The translations under genes and the position numbers were made by a program. A stretch of DNA of 64,000 nucleotides from Natronolimnobius baerhuensis (GTDB taxonomy: Archaea > Halobacteriota > Halobacteria > Halobacteriales > Natrialbaceae). Under the pieces are notes generated by a model that worked only from the letters and a program-made list of their open reading frames with translations, had not been told where the DNA came from and searched no databases. The DNA is taken from assembly GCF_002177135.1 (NCBI RefSeq), contig NZ_MWPH01000003.1, positions 1 through 64,000 on the forward strand, read 5' to 3'. Below, in pieces: positions 18,438 to 28,288 of this stretch (position 1 is the first letter of the stretch; each line of letters opens with the position of its first letter).

Positions 18438-20146
18438 AGTGTGTATCGCTGTGCGAGCGCGACGCGCTCGGCTGGGTCGCATGTCGCTGGTTCGCCGTCG
18501 ATCGACACCTCGAACGTCTGCGAGTCGACATCGACGGACGGGCTGTACGTGTTGTGAACGAGGTCATCGGTCGAGAGCGACCGCGTATTTGCGACGGGAA
18601 GCGTCATCGAGGAGAGACCGTACGCGTCGCCGATGTCCGCGTCGTAGGCCTGCTGGCTGACGAACTGGACGCTCGTTGCATGCTTTGCTGAGCCGAAGGC
18701 ACCGTACTGAGGCCGTTGCATCATCGGCTCGCAGGTCATCAACGAGGCGTTTGCCTCGCCCATCGAGGCGTACGCGGGGAAGCCACCTTTGATGACGACC
18801 TCGGGTTGCAGCCCGAAGAAGGCCGGCTTCCAGAGTACGATATCTGCGAGTTTCCCCGGCTCGAGGCTGCCGACGTAGGTGTCGATTCCCGCCGTGATCG
18901 CCGGGTTGATCGTGTACTTCGCCAGATAGCGCTTGATTCGGAAGTTGTCGTTGTCGCTGTCCGCATCGGGCTCGAGCGGCCCGCGCTGTTGTTTCATCTT
19001 ATCCGCAGTCTGCCAGGTTCGGGAGATCAGTTCGCCCATCCGCCCCATCGCCTGGGAGTCAGTCGTCATCATCGCGATTGCGCCCTTGTCGTGGAGTACG
19101 TCTTCTGCGGCAATCGTTTCGGCACGAATGCGTGACTCGGCAAACGCGACATCCTCCGGTACGTCCGGGTTCAGGTGATGACAGACCATCACCATGTCCA
19201 GGTGCTCGTCGAAGGTGTTCTCCGTGTAGGGCATCGACGGGTTCGTCGACGAGGGCAGCATATGCTTCTTCCCGACCAACTCGAGTACGTCGGGTGCGTG
19301 ACCGCCCCCAGCGCCCTCGATGTGGAACGCATGGATCGTCCGGCCGTCGATGGCGTCGAACGTGTGCTCGACGAAGCCGGACTCGTTCAGCGTGTCCGTG
19401 TGAATCGCCACCTGCACACCGGTCTCGTCGGCGACCTCGAGACAGGTGTCGATGACGGCCGGCGTGGCACCCCAGTCCTCGTGGATCTTCAGTGCAACCG
19501 CGCCGGCGTCGACTTGCTCGTGGATGACTGCGGGTTTCGAGGAGTTGCCCTTGCCGTAGAAGCCGAAGTTAATTGGCCAGGCCTCAGCCGCTTTCATCAT
19601 CAGTTTCAGGTTTCGCGCGCCGCTCGTGATGATGCCGACCGTCGATGGGCCGACGCCGCCGCCGAACATCGTCGTTATGCCCGATGCGATGGCGTGAGTC
19701 GGCAACTGTGCGGAGTTGAAGTGAACGTGAGCGTCGATACCACCCGCGGTCGCGATCAGTCCCTCCGCGGAGATAACCTCGGTGTTCGCGCTGACGATCA
19801 ACTCGTCGTCGACATCGTTCATCGTCTCTGGATTGCCGGCGTTACCAACGCCCGCGATGTAGCCGTCTTTGATGCCGATGTCGGCTTTCTGAATTCCGAG
19901 GACTGGATCGAGAATGGTCAGGTTCGTCAGCACCCAGTCAAGCGCACCCTCCTCGGCCGTAAATCCCGGCTTGAGTCCGAGGCCGTCGCGAAGCGTCTTT
20001 CCGCCACCAAAAACGGCTTCGTCTCCGCGAGCAATCTGATCGTGCTCGATTTCCGCGATCAGCGACGTGTCCGCAAGCCTGACCTGATCGCCCGTCGTCG
20101 GCCCGTACAGGTCGGCGTACTCGCCAGCCTCGAGATCGCGTGTCAT
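18434..20146 (-). CDS. ureC: Urease alpha subunit UreC, second copy
   Basis: This 570-residue paralog of the upstream ureC hydrolyses urea at a dinickel site if active. Metal ligands and catalytic residues are all present: His140 and His142 (DAHVHF), carbamylatable Lys220 and His222 (LKIHEDWG), His249 (AIHTDTLNE), His275 ([10 protein letters not shown]), flap His323 (VCHHLNPD), Arg339 (FAESRIR) and Asp363 (TTDSQAMGR). It differs from normal ureases around residues 165-180, where the usual ATTCTPGP is replaced by [12 protein letters not shown]. It overlaps the first ureC and ureA by four bases each. It may be a neofunctionalised subunit, a dosage copy or part of a mixed enzyme. Confidence 0.93.
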   Translation of the reverse strand: MTRDLEAGEYADLYGPTTGDQVRLADTSLIAEIEHDQIARGDEAVFGGGKTLRDGLGLKPGFTAEEGALDWVLTNLTILDPVLGIQKADIGIKDGYIAGVGNAGNPETMNDVDDELIVSANTEVISAEGLIATAGGIDAHVHFNSAQLPTHAIASGITTMFGGGVGPSTVGIITSGARNLKLMMKAAEAWPINFGFYGKGNSSKPAVIHEQVDAGAVALKIHEDWGATPAVIDTCLEVADETGVQVAIHTDTLNESGFVEHTFDAIDGRTIHAFHIEGAGGGHAPDVLELVGKKHMLPSSTNPSMPYTENTFDEHLDMVMVCHHLNPDVPEDVAFAESRIRAETIAAEDVLHDKGAIAMMTTDSQAMGRMGELISRTWQTADKMKQQRGPLEPDADSDNDNFRIKRYLAKYTINPAITAGIDTYVGSLEPGKLADIVLWKPAFFGLQPEVVIKGGFPAYASMGEANASLMTCEPMMQRPQYGAFGSAKHATSVQFVSQQAYDADIGDAYGLSSMTLPVANTRSLSTDDLVHNTYSPSVDVDSQTFEVSIDGEPATCDPAERVALAQRYTL

Positions 20147-21849
20147 AGCAAGTACCGCTGGGCCAGTGGAATTTCGTCGGCTGGATCGCAGGTGACGTGT
20201 TCGCCGTCAACTTCAACCTCGAAGGTCTGTGCGTCGATGTCGATGTCGTCTGGACAGTGATCGTTATGCAACATATCTGATTTCTCGACGGATCGCGTTC
20301 CGGAAACCGGTTCGACGGGCGTTTTCAGGTCGTAGGCCTCGCCGACGCCGTTCTCGGCGGCAGCCTCGCTGACGAACGTCACGGAGAGACCGTGTTTCGC
20401 TCGCCCCTGCGCGCCGGCGCGTTCCCGTCCTTTCACCGGTTCGCAGGTCATCAGCGAGCCGTTGGCTTCGCCCATCTGAGACCAAACTGGGAAGCCGCCC
20501 TTGATGACCGCCTTCGGCTTGACCCCGAAGAAGGCCGGCTTCCAGAGCACGATATCCGCGAGTTTGCCGGGCTCGAGGCTGCCGACGTAGTCGTCGATCC
20601 CCGCCGTAATCGCCGGGTTGATCGTATATTTCGCGACGTAGCGCTTGATTCGGGCGTTATCGGCCTCGCTTCCCTCGTCGGCCTCGAGCGGCCCGCGTTG
20701 ATTCTTCATCTTGTGGGCAGTCTGCCACGTTCGGCTGATGACTTCGGCCATCCGACCCATCGCCTGCGAGTCCGAGGTCATCATCGAAATCGCGCCGGTG
20801 TCGTGGAGCACGTCCTCCGCGCCGATGGTCTCCGCGCGGATGCGCGACTCGGCGAAGGCGACGTCTTCGGGCACGTCGGGGTTCAGGTGATGACAGACCA
20901 TCACCATATCCAAGTGTTCGTCGAAGGTGTTCTCCGTGTAGGGCATCGACGGGTTCGTCGACGACGGCAGCATGTGCTCGTAGCCGATCAACTCGAGCAC
21001 GTCGGGTGCGTGACCGCCCCCAGCGCCCTCGATGTGGAACGTGTGGATCGTCCGGCCGTCGATGGCGTCGAAGGTGTGTTCGACGAAGCCGGACTCGTTC
21101 AGCGTGTCCGTGTGGATACAGACCTGCACGTCTTCCTCGTCAGCGACCTCGAGGCAGGTGTCGATTGCGGCGGGCGTCGACCCCCAGTCCTCGTGGAGTT
21201 TGAGTCCGGCGACGCCAGCCTCGATCTGCTCGTAGAGGGAATCAGGCTGACTGCTGTTTCCTTTGCCGTAGAAGCCGACGTTGACCGGCCACTCCTCGGC
21301 GGCCTGCAGGAATCGCTTGATGTTTTCGGGACCAGGCGTACAGGTCGTTGCACCACCGCCGAAGCCGCCGCCGAACATCGTCGTGATCCCTGAAGCGACC
21401 GCGTGATCGACGAGTTGCGGGCTGTTGAAGTGGACGTGAATATCGAGCGCACCGGCCGTCGCGATCAGCCCGTCAGCCGGAATGGTATCGGTGCTCGCGC
21501 CGATGACCATATCCACGTCGTCCATCGTATCGGGATTGCCGGCCTTGCCGACGCCGACGATCTCGCCGTTTCGAACGCCAATGTCACCCTTTCGTACGCC
21601 GAGGACGGGGTCAATGATGACGACGTTCGTAAACACCCAGTCGAGGGTGCCCTCGGCCTGTGTCGTGCCCGACTGCATCCCCATCCCATCGCGCATCGTC
21701 TTCCCGCCGCCGAAAACCGCCTCCTCGCCGGGAACCGTGTGATCCGTTTCGATCTTCGCGAACAGATTCGTATCACCGAGTCGGAGCCGATCCCCTTCTG
21801 TCGCGCCGAACAGGTCCGTATACTCGCGTCTCGAGAGGTCCCGGCTCAT
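20143..21849 (-). CDS. ureC: Urease alpha subunit UreC, first copy
   Basis: This 568-residue catalytic subunit is numbered as in Klebsiella urease from Lys217 onward. Ligands are His138 and His140 (DIHVHF), Lys217 and His219 (LKLHEDWG), His246 (CIHTDTLNE), His272 ([10 protein letters not shown]) and Asp360 (TSDSQAMGR). Catalytic His320 and Arg336 are present. Unlike the second copy it keeps ATTCTPGP near residue 167, so it is the more canonical one. It overlaps ureB and the second ureC by four bases, which gives a fully coupled operon. The two copies are very similar in the central catalytic region and more diverged toward both ends. Confidence 0.95.
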   Translation of the reverse strand: MSRDLSRREYTDLFGATEGDRLRLGDTNLFAKIETDHTVPGEEAVFGGGKTMRDGMGMQSGTTQAEGTLDWVFTNVVIIDPVLGVRKGDIGVRNGEIVGVGKAGNPDTMDDVDMVIGASTDTIPADGLIATAGALDIHVHFNSPQLVDHAVASGITTMFGGGFGGGATTCTPGPENIKRFLQAAEEWPVNVGFYGKGNSSQPDSLYEQIEAGVAGLKLHEDWGSTPAAIDTCLEVADEEDVQVCIHTDTLNESGFVEHTFDAIDGRTIHTFHIEGAGGGHAPDVLELIGYEHMLPSSTNPSMPYTENTFDEHLDMVMVCHHLNPDVPEDVAFAESRIRAETIGAEDVLHDTGAISMMTSDSQAMGRMAEVISRTWQTAHKMKNQRGPLEADEGSEADNARIKRYVAKYTINPAITAGIDDYVGSLEPGKLADIVLWKPAFFGVKPKAVIKGGFPVWSQMGEANGSLMTCEPVKGRERAGAQGRAKHGLSVTFVSEAAAENGVGEAYDLKTPVEPVSGTRSVEKSDMLHNDHCPDDIDIDAQTFEVEVDGEHVTCDPADEIPLAQRYLL

Positions 21850-22238
21850 TCGTCACCGTCCTCCGCCGAGAGATAGCCACGCTCTCGAGCGCGGTCCATC
21901 GCCCGTGTTTTCACGTCTTCATCGTCGAGGTCGCCGTTGACGAGCCCGCCCATTCCGTGGACGATCCGGTCGCCGCCGATAGCGACGAGGGCAACGTCGC
22001 GCTCGCACCCAGGCTCGAATCGAACGGCCGTGCCCGCCGGGATATCGAGTCGCATGCCGTAGGCACTCTCGCGGTCGAACGCAAGGCCGGGATTGACCTC
22101 GAAAAAGTGAAAGTGCGAGCCAACCTGTGCGGGGCGGTCACCGGTGTTTTCGACCGTAACGGTCGCCGTTTCCCGTCCCTCGTTAATACGAACAGGCTCG
22201 TCTGCTGGGCGCAACTCACCCGGAATTCGGTCACTCAT
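21846..22238 (-). CDS. ureB: Urease beta subunit UreB
   Basis: This 130-residue structural subunit starts at [13 protein letters not shown] and is the first gene of the urease operon. Family motifs are visible: [23 protein letters not shown] and [18 protein letters not shown]. An acidic C-terminal stretch ends in SAEDGDE. It overlaps the following ureC by four bases. The operon promoter should lie in the AT-rich gap separating it from the divergent urea transporter. Confidence 0.93.
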   Translation of the reverse strand: MSDRIPGELRPADEPVRINEGRETATVTVENTGDRPAQVGSHFHFFEVNPGLAFDRESAYGMRLDIPAGTAVRFEPGCERDVALVAIGGDRIVHGMGGLVNGDLDDEDVKTRAMDRARERGYLSAEDGDE

Positions 22239-22755
22239 TCGCACTCACCGCCGACGTGGCTACAGACAGTTGCTCGGGATAATAGTGTCTCACGCCCCAC
22301 CGTATGAAGACGTTCGATGTAAATACACGGCTGTAGGACAATATTTGCCCACCTACGTAGTCTTTTGAGTGAATAGTATAATTTATATACAGATTTGTCA
22401 CAACAACGGATACGTATTCAGTGCGTATCGCCAACGGCGTCTGCGGACATATCCTGTTGTACGACTATCAAGAGAGCAGACTAGTGTACGAACCGGGGCC
22501 GCCTCGAGTCAGAACAGAAAGCGATGAAGCTATAGAAAGAAAACATACGTCCAGTATAATAGGGTGTTCACAGAGGTTCTACCTGATTAGAGTGACTTTC
22601 ATTCTACCTAATGTTCTATATATCCTTGAAGCAATCCTTTTATATCTCTCGTCTTTCCGTGATAAGTGGCTAATGAACGGACACATGTTGTCTACTATTG
22701 GGGAATCAGGTTACGATCAGCATATGAAGTCGAACGAAATTTGCGGTGGGGCACA
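22239..22755. promoter_or_regulatory. AT-rich divergent control region between ure and urt operons
   Basis: This 517-base gap is much richer in A/T than its surroundings. It separates the minus-strand urease operon from the plus-strand urea transporter. Several TATA-like blocks are visible, including TAATTTATATAC around 22379-22390 and CTTTTATATC around 22637-22646. Open frames inside it (for example 22421-22759) have no haloarchaeal character. It most likely holds the promoters and nitrogen-responsive operator sites. No perfect long palindrome was found. Confidence 0.55.
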
Positions 22756-24024
22756 ATGAGTCGTCGCTCACTGTCACGTCGTGACATTCTCGCTGCCGGT
22801 ACTGCCGGGACAGCCATCGGGCTATCCGGTTGTCTCAGCGATGGTGGCGTTCTCGGTGGTTCAGACGACGAGGATGGAGCGCCAACCATCGGCATTCTCG
22901 AGGATCGATCCGGTGAGTTCGCGCTCAACGGCGAATCAAAGTGGCAGGCGTCACTGCTTGCCGTCGAGGAACTCAACGCAAACGGAGGCGTTCTCGGCGA
23001 GGAAATCGAGGTGTACGATCCGGATCCACAGTCGGACAACCAGCGCTACCAGGAACTCACTCGAGAGGCGATCAACAGCGAAAACGTCGACGCACTCTGG
23101 GCAGGCTACTCGAGCGCAACGCGTGAGGCGATTCGCCCGATCATCAACGACGAAGAGCAGCTGTACTTCTACACGACGCAGTACGAGGGTGGCGTCTGTG
23201 ATAGTACGACGTTCGCGATGGGGGCAACCGCCCGCCAGCAACTAGGTGCAGTGATCCCGTACATGATCGAAGAATACGGCCCGCGCATCTACACGATTGC
23301 CGCAGACTACAACTTCGGGCAGATTTCGGGAGACTGGGTCCGCATTCTCGCCGAAGAACACGGTGCAGAGGTCGTCGGCGAAGAGTACATCCCACTGGGT
23401 GAGACCGACTTCGGGTCGACGATCAACAATATTCAGGGTGAAGATCCCGACTTCATCGCCTCAATGCTCGTCGGTGACAGTCACGCCAACTTCTACGAAC
23501 AGCGTGCCGACACCGGCCTCGACATTCCCATGGGATCGTCGACAACGATGGCCCAAGGGTACGAACACCTGCGTCTTGATCCACCCGCCCTCGAGGACAT
23601 GTACGTTGGCGTCAACTACATGGAGGAACTCGAGACCGAGGAGAGTCAAACGTTCGTCGACGCCTTCTACGAGGAGTACCCAGATGCGGACTACCTCAAC
23701 CAGGAGGCCCAGAACAACTACTTCTCGATCCACATGTGGGCCGACGCCGTCGAAGCCGCTGGCACGTTCGATCAAGAGGCAGTCATTGCCGAACTCGAGA
23801 GCGGAATGGAAATCGATGCTCCCGAGGGGACAATCGAACTCGATCCAGCGACCCATCACATGACTCACCACATGCGAATCGGTCATGCAGACGAAAATCA
23901 CGAGGTAACCTTCGACGAGGAACAGTACATCGAGCCGACGTTCCTCCACGAGGTTGGGTGTGACTTGACTGAGGAGGCCGAACAAACCCAGTACGAGCCA
24001 GAAGAGTTCTACGATCTGATCTAG
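22756..24024 (+). CDS. urtA: Urea ABC transporter substrate-binding protein UrtA
   Basis: This 422-residue lipoprotein is predicted to capture urea outside the cell. The start MSRRSLSRRDILAAG carries a twin-arginine signal, followed by a lipobox ending LSGC. The body is a type I periplasmic-binding fold of the branched-chain amino acid/amide family (GILEDRSGEFALNG, QSDNQRYQELTREAI, TTMAQGYEHLRLDPP). The start at 22756 places the signal peptide correctly; the in-frame upstream extension lacks sense. It heads the five-gene urt operon, divergent from urease. Confidence 0.92.
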   Translation: MSRRSLSRRDILAAGTAGTAIGLSGCLSDGGVLGGSDDEDGAPTIGILEDRSGEFALNGESKWQASLLAVEELNANGGVLGEEIEVYDPDPQSDNQRYQELTREAINSENVDALWAGYSSATREAIRPIINDEEQLYFYTTQYEGGVCDSTTFAMGATARQQLGAVIPYMIEEYGPRIYTIAADYNFGQISGDWVRILAEEHGAEVVGEEYIPLGETDFGSTINNIQGEDPDFIASMLVGDSHANFYEQRADTGLDIPMGSSTTMAQGYEHLRLDPPALEDMYVGVNYMEELETEESQTFVDAFYEEYPDADYLNQEAQNNYFSIHMWADAVEAAGTFDQEAVIAELESGMEIDAPEGTIELDPATHHMTHHMRIGHADENHEVTFDEEQYIEPTFLHEVGCDLTEEAEQTQYEPEEFYDLI

Positions 24025-24025
24025 A

Positions 24026-24919
24026 ATGGACGCCCTCTACGAACTGCTGAACTTCGGCTTTCAGTTCCTCGATAGCTTCGCGTTTATCGTCCTCGCGACA
24101 ATAGGGTTAGCGATCATCTTCGGGATGATGGGCATCATCAACCTCGCACATGGCGAGTTTATCCTCGTCGGGGCGTACGCGACGACGCTATCGTTTCACG
24201 CTGGCTTGCCACTCCCGCTTGCGATGGTTGCCGGCGTTGTCGTGACGACGATTTTCGGCGTGATCCTCGAGCGAACGATTATCCGTCACCTCTACGGGCG
24301 GTTGCTCGATTCGATGGTGGTTACGTTCGGGATTAGCCTCGTCATGGTTCAGTTGACCAGAATCGTCTTTGGCAACTCGCTGAACCAGATCGGGACGCCG
24401 TTTGGCGGTATCAGCTACGGTCCGTACTCCTACTCGACGTACCGGAGCGTCTTTCTCGCATCGGCTGCGATAGTGACGCTCGTCGCACTGTACGTCGTGT
24501 TCACTCGAACAACGTTCGGCGTTCGGGCTCGAGCGACGATTCAGGACGAAGAGACAGCCCGCAGCATGGGCGTCGACACCGATCGGATGTACCTCTCGAC
24601 GTTTGCAATCGGGTCAGCACTGGCTGGGTTGACTGGGGCACTGTACGCGCCAGCAACCACCATGTCACCCGAACTCGGGACGTACTTCCTCGTCGAGGCC
24701 TTCGTCGCCGTCGTCGTCGGTGGGCCGTCGGTCCTGCTCGGAACGCCACTGGCTGGCGCACTGCTCGGGGCCGTCGACGCGTTTTTCGCCAACCTGTGGG
24801 GCCAGTTCATCGGAACCGTCTTCTTGCTCCTGACGGCAATCATCGCAATTCGGGTCATGCCGGATGGAATCACCGGCTTGCTCAGAGATCTGCGTGAAAA
24901 GTGGGGGCAGTCAGAATGA
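24026..24919 (+). CDS. urtB: Urea ABC transporter permease UrtB
   Basis: This 297-residue protein has about eight hydrophobic segments and the LivH-type signature (MGIINLAHGEFILVGAYA). The EEA-like coupling region is visible as TTFGVRARATIQDEETAR. It follows urtA by one base and overlaps urtC in an ATGA. It forms half of the translocation channel for urea. Confidence 0.92.
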   Translation: MDALYELLNFGFQFLDSFAFIVLATIGLAIIFGMMGIINLAHGEFILVGAYATTLSFHAGLPLPLAMVAGVVVTTIFGVILERTIIRHLYGRLLDSMVVTFGISLVMVQLTRIVFGNSLNQIGTPFGGISYGPYSYSTYRSVFLASAAIVTLVALYVVFTRTTFGVRARATIQDEETARSMGVDTDRMYLSTFAIGSALAGLTGALYAPATTMSPELGTYFLVEAFVAVVVGGPSVLLGTPLAGALLGAVDAFFANLWGQFIGTVFLLLTAIIAIRVMPDGITGLLRDLREKWGQSE

Positions 24920-26013
24920 GTTCGAAATCCGATTCATCGCTCCTTGCCAGTGTTCGCGCACCGTTCGAAGGGCCGAACACCATCGGGAACTCGAATGCGT
25001 TCTGGGCGAGTTTCGCACTGGGAGTCGCCTTGCTCGCACTCTACCCGCTGTTGTTCGGCGCGTACGCCGCAGAGTCGAGTTCGGTGTATCTCGTCTACGC
25101 GCTGTTGGGTGTGAGTCTGGCGTTCATCTGGGGATTCTGTGGCATCCTCAGTTTCGGCCAGGTCGCCTTCTTCGGCATTGCTGGCTACACGTTCGGGATC
25201 GTCTCAATCAACATCTCGACGTACACCGGCGCGACCCTCGGGATCGTCACTGGCGTTCTCGTCGCAACATTATTCGCAGCCCTGCTCGGCTACTTCATGT
25301 TCTACGGAGGCATCCGCGAGGTCTACGTGACGATCATTACGCTGGTCGTCGCGCTCGTGTTACACACCTTCATGGGACAGACCGCAGGCAGCGAGTGGGC
25401 CATCGGCGAGGCCCGACTGGGCGGGTTCAACGGCATGGTCGGCGTTCCCGACCTCGCAGTCGGTATCGGCACCACCGGCCTCGAGTTCGCCGGTGCGATG
25501 CACTACTACGTGGTGCTGCTTGTCCTCGTGGCGACGGTACTTGGACTCCGCGCGCTCGTCAACAGCCAGTTTGGCTACGCGATGGTCGCCACGCGAGAGG
25601 ACGAAGCCCGAACCGAGATGTTTGGCTACAACACGACATTTATCAAGTTCGTGACGTTCACACTCGGCGGTGCACTCGCCGGACTCAGCGGTGTTCTGTT
25701 CGTCACGTGGGGGAACTACATCGACCCAAGCGAGTTCGCGATTACCGCTGCTGCAATGCCGGTCATCTGGGCCAGCATCGGCGGTCGCGAGTCAATTGCT
25801 GGAACAGTCGCTGCGGCGATTGCCATCCAATGGCTCCAGATCCAACTCACCGGTGAGTGGGCGCTCGTCATCGTTGGCTCCCTCCTCATCGTCGTCATGC
25901 TCGTCCTTCCTGACGGGATCGCCCCAGGCATCCGTGATCTGGTCGTCTCCCTCCGGGAACGCCGCCACGACGACTCCGGAACACCCGCTGCGACCGAGGA
26001 GGTGAGCGACTGA
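24916..26013 (+). CDS. urtC: Urea ABC transporter permease UrtC
   Basis: This 365-residue LivM-type permease has about nine hydrophobic segments. Motifs are GFCGILSFGQVAFFGIAGY near the start of the channel domain and MVATREDEARTEMFGYN as the ATPase-coupling loop. The start at 24916 is the ATGA overlapping urtB's stop. An acidic or polar tail (RERRHDDSGTPAATEEVSD) ends the protein. Its stop overlaps the start of urtD. Confidence 0.92.
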   Translation: MSSKSDSSLLASVRAPFEGPNTIGNSNAFWASFALGVALLALYPLLFGAYAAESSSVYLVYALLGVSLAFIWGFCGILSFGQVAFFGIAGYTFGIVSINISTYTGATLGIVTGVLVATLFAALLGYFMFYGGIREVYVTIITLVVALVLHTFMGQTAGSEWAIGEARLGGFNGMVGVPDLAVGIGTTGLEFAGAMHYYVVLLVLVATVLGLRALVNSQFGYAMVATREDEARTEMFGYNTTFIKFVTFTLGGALAGLSGVLFVTWGNYIDPSEFAITAAAMPVIWASIGGRESIAGTVAAAIAIQWLQIQLTGEWALVIVGSLLIVVMLVLPDGIAPGIRDLVVSLRERRHDDSGTPAATEEVSD

Positions 26014-26792
26014 TGGGAACCAGCGATCCAACAGTCAAAACCAACGTCGCAGTCGACGAAACCGGTGTCGACACGGAGACCATTCTCCAGACACGCGACC
26101 TTCGCAAGGAGTTCGGTGGACTGACCGCAACCGACGACATCGACTTCGGCATCGACGAGGGCGAACTTCGCTGTCTGATCGGCCCGAACGGCGCTGGAAA
26201 GAGTACTTTCGTCAAACTCCTCACCGGCCGCCTCGAGCCAACTGATGGCTCGATCTACTACGATGGAAGCGAGATCACGACGCTTCCGTCCCACGAACGA
26301 GTCACACGTGGAATCAGTATCAAGTTCCAAGTGCCGAGTATCTACCCGAATCTGACCGTCCGCGAAAACATTCGGATTCCGCTCCAGACCGTCGCCGACC
26401 CCGCGAACTTCGAGGAGCGAACACACGAACTCCTCGAGCGATTCCACCTGGCCGAAACGGGCGATGAGATGGCGTCTACTCTCTCACATGGCCAACAACA
26501 GCGCCTCGAGATCGCGATGGCGATGAGTCTCGAGCCGAATCTCATGTTGCTCGACGAACCGGTCGCGGGACTGTCAGTCGAAGAGACCAGCGAAATCGCT
26601 GATCTCCTGACGACGATCAACGAGGAAGACGGCGTCGCGTTCATCGTCATCGAACACGACATCGACTTCGTCGAGTCGATTGCAGATCAAGTGACGGTCT
26701 TGCACCAAGGTGAGATCTTCACCGAAGGATCGATTGCGGACATTCGAAACGATCCCGATGTCAGACGAATCTACCTGGGTGAAGAAGAATGA
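26013..26792 (+). CDS. urtD: Urea ABC transporter ATP-binding protein UrtD
   Basis: This 259-residue ATPase has Walker A GPNGAGKST, a signature-like LSHGQQQRLEIAMAM, Walker B LMLLDEPVAGLS and a switch His in VIEHDIDFV. An N-terminal extension of about 25 residues precedes the usual LRKEFGGL. It overlaps urtC by one base and urtE by four. It powers urea import together with UrtE. Confidence 0.92.
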   Translation: MGTSDPTVKTNVAVDETGVDTETILQTRDLRKEFGGLTATDDIDFGIDEGELRCLIGPNGAGKSTFVKLLTGRLEPTDGSIYYDGSEITTLPSHERVTRGISIKFQVPSIYPNLTVRENIRIPLQTVADPANFEERTHELLERFHLAETGDEMASTLSHGQQQRLEIAMAMSLEPNLMLLDEPVAGLSVEETSEIADLLTTINEEDGVAFIVIEHDIDFVESIADQVTVLHQGEIFTEGSIADIRNDPDVRRIYLGEEE

Positions 26793-27583
26793 TGCTCACA
26801 GTCGAAAACCTCGATGTATCGTACGGCAAGACACCGATATTGCGAGATATCTCGCTCACTGTCGACGACGGCGAAATCGTCGGCATCATGGGGAAAAACG
26901 GCGTCGGAAAAACGACGCTCATCAAAGCGATCATGGGCCTGCTCGAGGCCAGTTCCGGCCGAATCGTCTTCAAGGGCGAACGCGTCGCCGACGCGGCTGC
27001 GTCTGAGACGGGCACTGCGGACTCGAGCGAGTTCAGAGCCCGTCTTGCCAGCGTCTTCAACACCAGTTCGAAGTCGAATATCTGGGTCAGCGCTGACGAA
27101 CGCGCTCGCCGTGGGATGGGCTACATTCCACAGGGACGAGACGTCTTTCCCGATCTGACTGTCGAGGAAAATCTCCGGATGGGTGAGGGAATCAACGAGG
27201 ACGATTCGACAATTCGGTACAACGACGTCTACAACTATTTCCCCATTCTCGAGGAGCGACGCACGCAACAGGCGGGAACGATGTCCGGCGGGCAACAGCA
27301 GATGCTCGCAATCGGCCGGGCACTGATCGGCAATCCGGACCTCCTGTTGCTCGATGAACCCTCCGAAGGGGTCCAGCCGTCAATCGTCCAGGACATTACG
27401 CGCGACCTCAAACAGGTCAATCGCGACCTCGGAACGACGATTCTGTTCGTCGAGCAAAATCTCCACGTCGTCCAGAATCTCGCCGAACGATGTTACGCAA
27501 TCGACAAGGGAACGATCATCGACGAACTGGGACCTGACCGAATCCAGTCGCGCGAAGAAGTCACGGAGTACCTGGCTGTCTAA
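26789..27583 (+). CDS. urtE: Urea ABC transporter ATP-binding protein UrtE
   Basis: This 264-residue LivF-type ATPase has Walker A GKNGVGKTT, signature MSGGQQQMLAIGRAL, Walker B LLLLDEPSEGVQPS and switch EQNLHVV. An insertion around residues 65-110 (AAASETGTADSSEFRARLASVF) precedes the Q-loop region GYIPQGRDVFPDLTVEENL and is longer than in typical UrtE. The gene ends the urt operon and overlaps the convergent HAD gene by four bases. Confidence 0.92.
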   Translation: MMLTVENLDVSYGKTPILRDISLTVDDGEIVGIMGKNGVGKTTLIKAIMGLLEASSGRIVFKGERVADAAASETGTADSSEFRARLASVFNTSSKSNIWVSADERARRGMGYIPQGRDVFPDLTVEENLRMGEGINEDDSTIRYNDVYNYFPILEERRTQQAGTMSGGQQQMLAIGRALIGNPDLLLLDEPSEGVQPSIVQDITRDLKQVNRDLGTTILFVEQNLHVVQNLAERCYAIDKGTIIDELGPDRIQSREEVTEYLAV

Positions 27584-28233
27584 CGCTCGCTCGCCTCGAG
27601 CACCGTCTCCCGCAACTCGGCCGGCGAATCGGCCACGTCGTCCGCGGGCGAGAGATCCAACCCATCGTGGGCATCGATTCGATAGGCGACAACAAACGCA
27701 CCCGCTCGAGCGCCTGCCTCGACGCCATTTTCGGAGTCCTCAACCACAACGCACTCAGCAGCCGACGCGCCAACCTCGCTCGCGGCGTACTCGAAGACGT
27801 CCGGTGCAGGTTTTCCGGCGGCGTCGATATCTTCGGCGCTGATGACTTCATCGAAGTCATCTTCAAGCTCGAATCGCTCGAGTACCCAGCCGATCCACTC
27901 CTGGGGTGACGAGGAGACGACAGCCGTCTCGAGGCCGCGATCCTCGAGTCGCTCAAGCAGGCCGGGGAGACCGTCCAGCAGGTCGACGTGGTCGCGATAC
28001 ATCGCTCGGGCCGCCGTCTCGAAGCGGTCTTCGAAGTCATCGCGCCCGATAGCGGTGCCGTAGGTTTCCTCGAGATAGTCGTAGGTTTCGCGGTAGTTCA
28101 TCCCGGTGACTTCGGCGACGTCGACGTCGCCGTCGGGAACCGCCGCGGGAAGGAGTTGGTCGCGCTGGAACTCGGTCCAGTAATCTTCGCTGTTGACGAG
28201 CACGCCGTCCATATCAAAGAGCACTGCCTGCAT
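27580..28233 (-). CDS. HAD-family phosphatase
   Basis: This 217-residue haloacid-dehalogenase hydrolase has catalytic DMDGVLVNSED at the N-terminus (Asp8 and Asp10), motif II VVSSSP, a Lys region around AAGKPAPDVF and motif IV VVVEDSENGVEAG. A helical cap between residues 20 and 85 places it with phosphoglycolate phosphatase/beta-phosphoglucomutase-like enzymes. The substrate is a small phosphate ester not identifiable from sequence. It faces urtE and overlaps its 3' end by four bases. Confidence 0.85.
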   Translation of the reverse strand: MQAVLFDMDGVLVNSEDYWTEFQRDQLLPAAVPDGDVDVAEVTGMNYRETYDYLEETYGTAIGRDDFEDRFETAARAMYRDHVDLLDGLPGLLERLEDRGLETAVVSSSPQEWIGWVLERFELEDDFDEVISAEDIDAAGKPAPDVFEYAASEVGASAAECVVVEDSENGVEAGARAGAFVVAYRIDAHDGLDLSPADDVADSPAELRETVLEASER

Positions 28234-28288
28234 TGGTACCTCGGCGTACCCGGTGGGCGCGTATAGCCGTTTGGCCGGTCAGAAAGGA

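Noticed and set aside
22421-22759. 112-codon frame ahead of urtA
   Set aside because: It overlaps the promoter region and urtA start and is built from AT-rich non-coding sequence.
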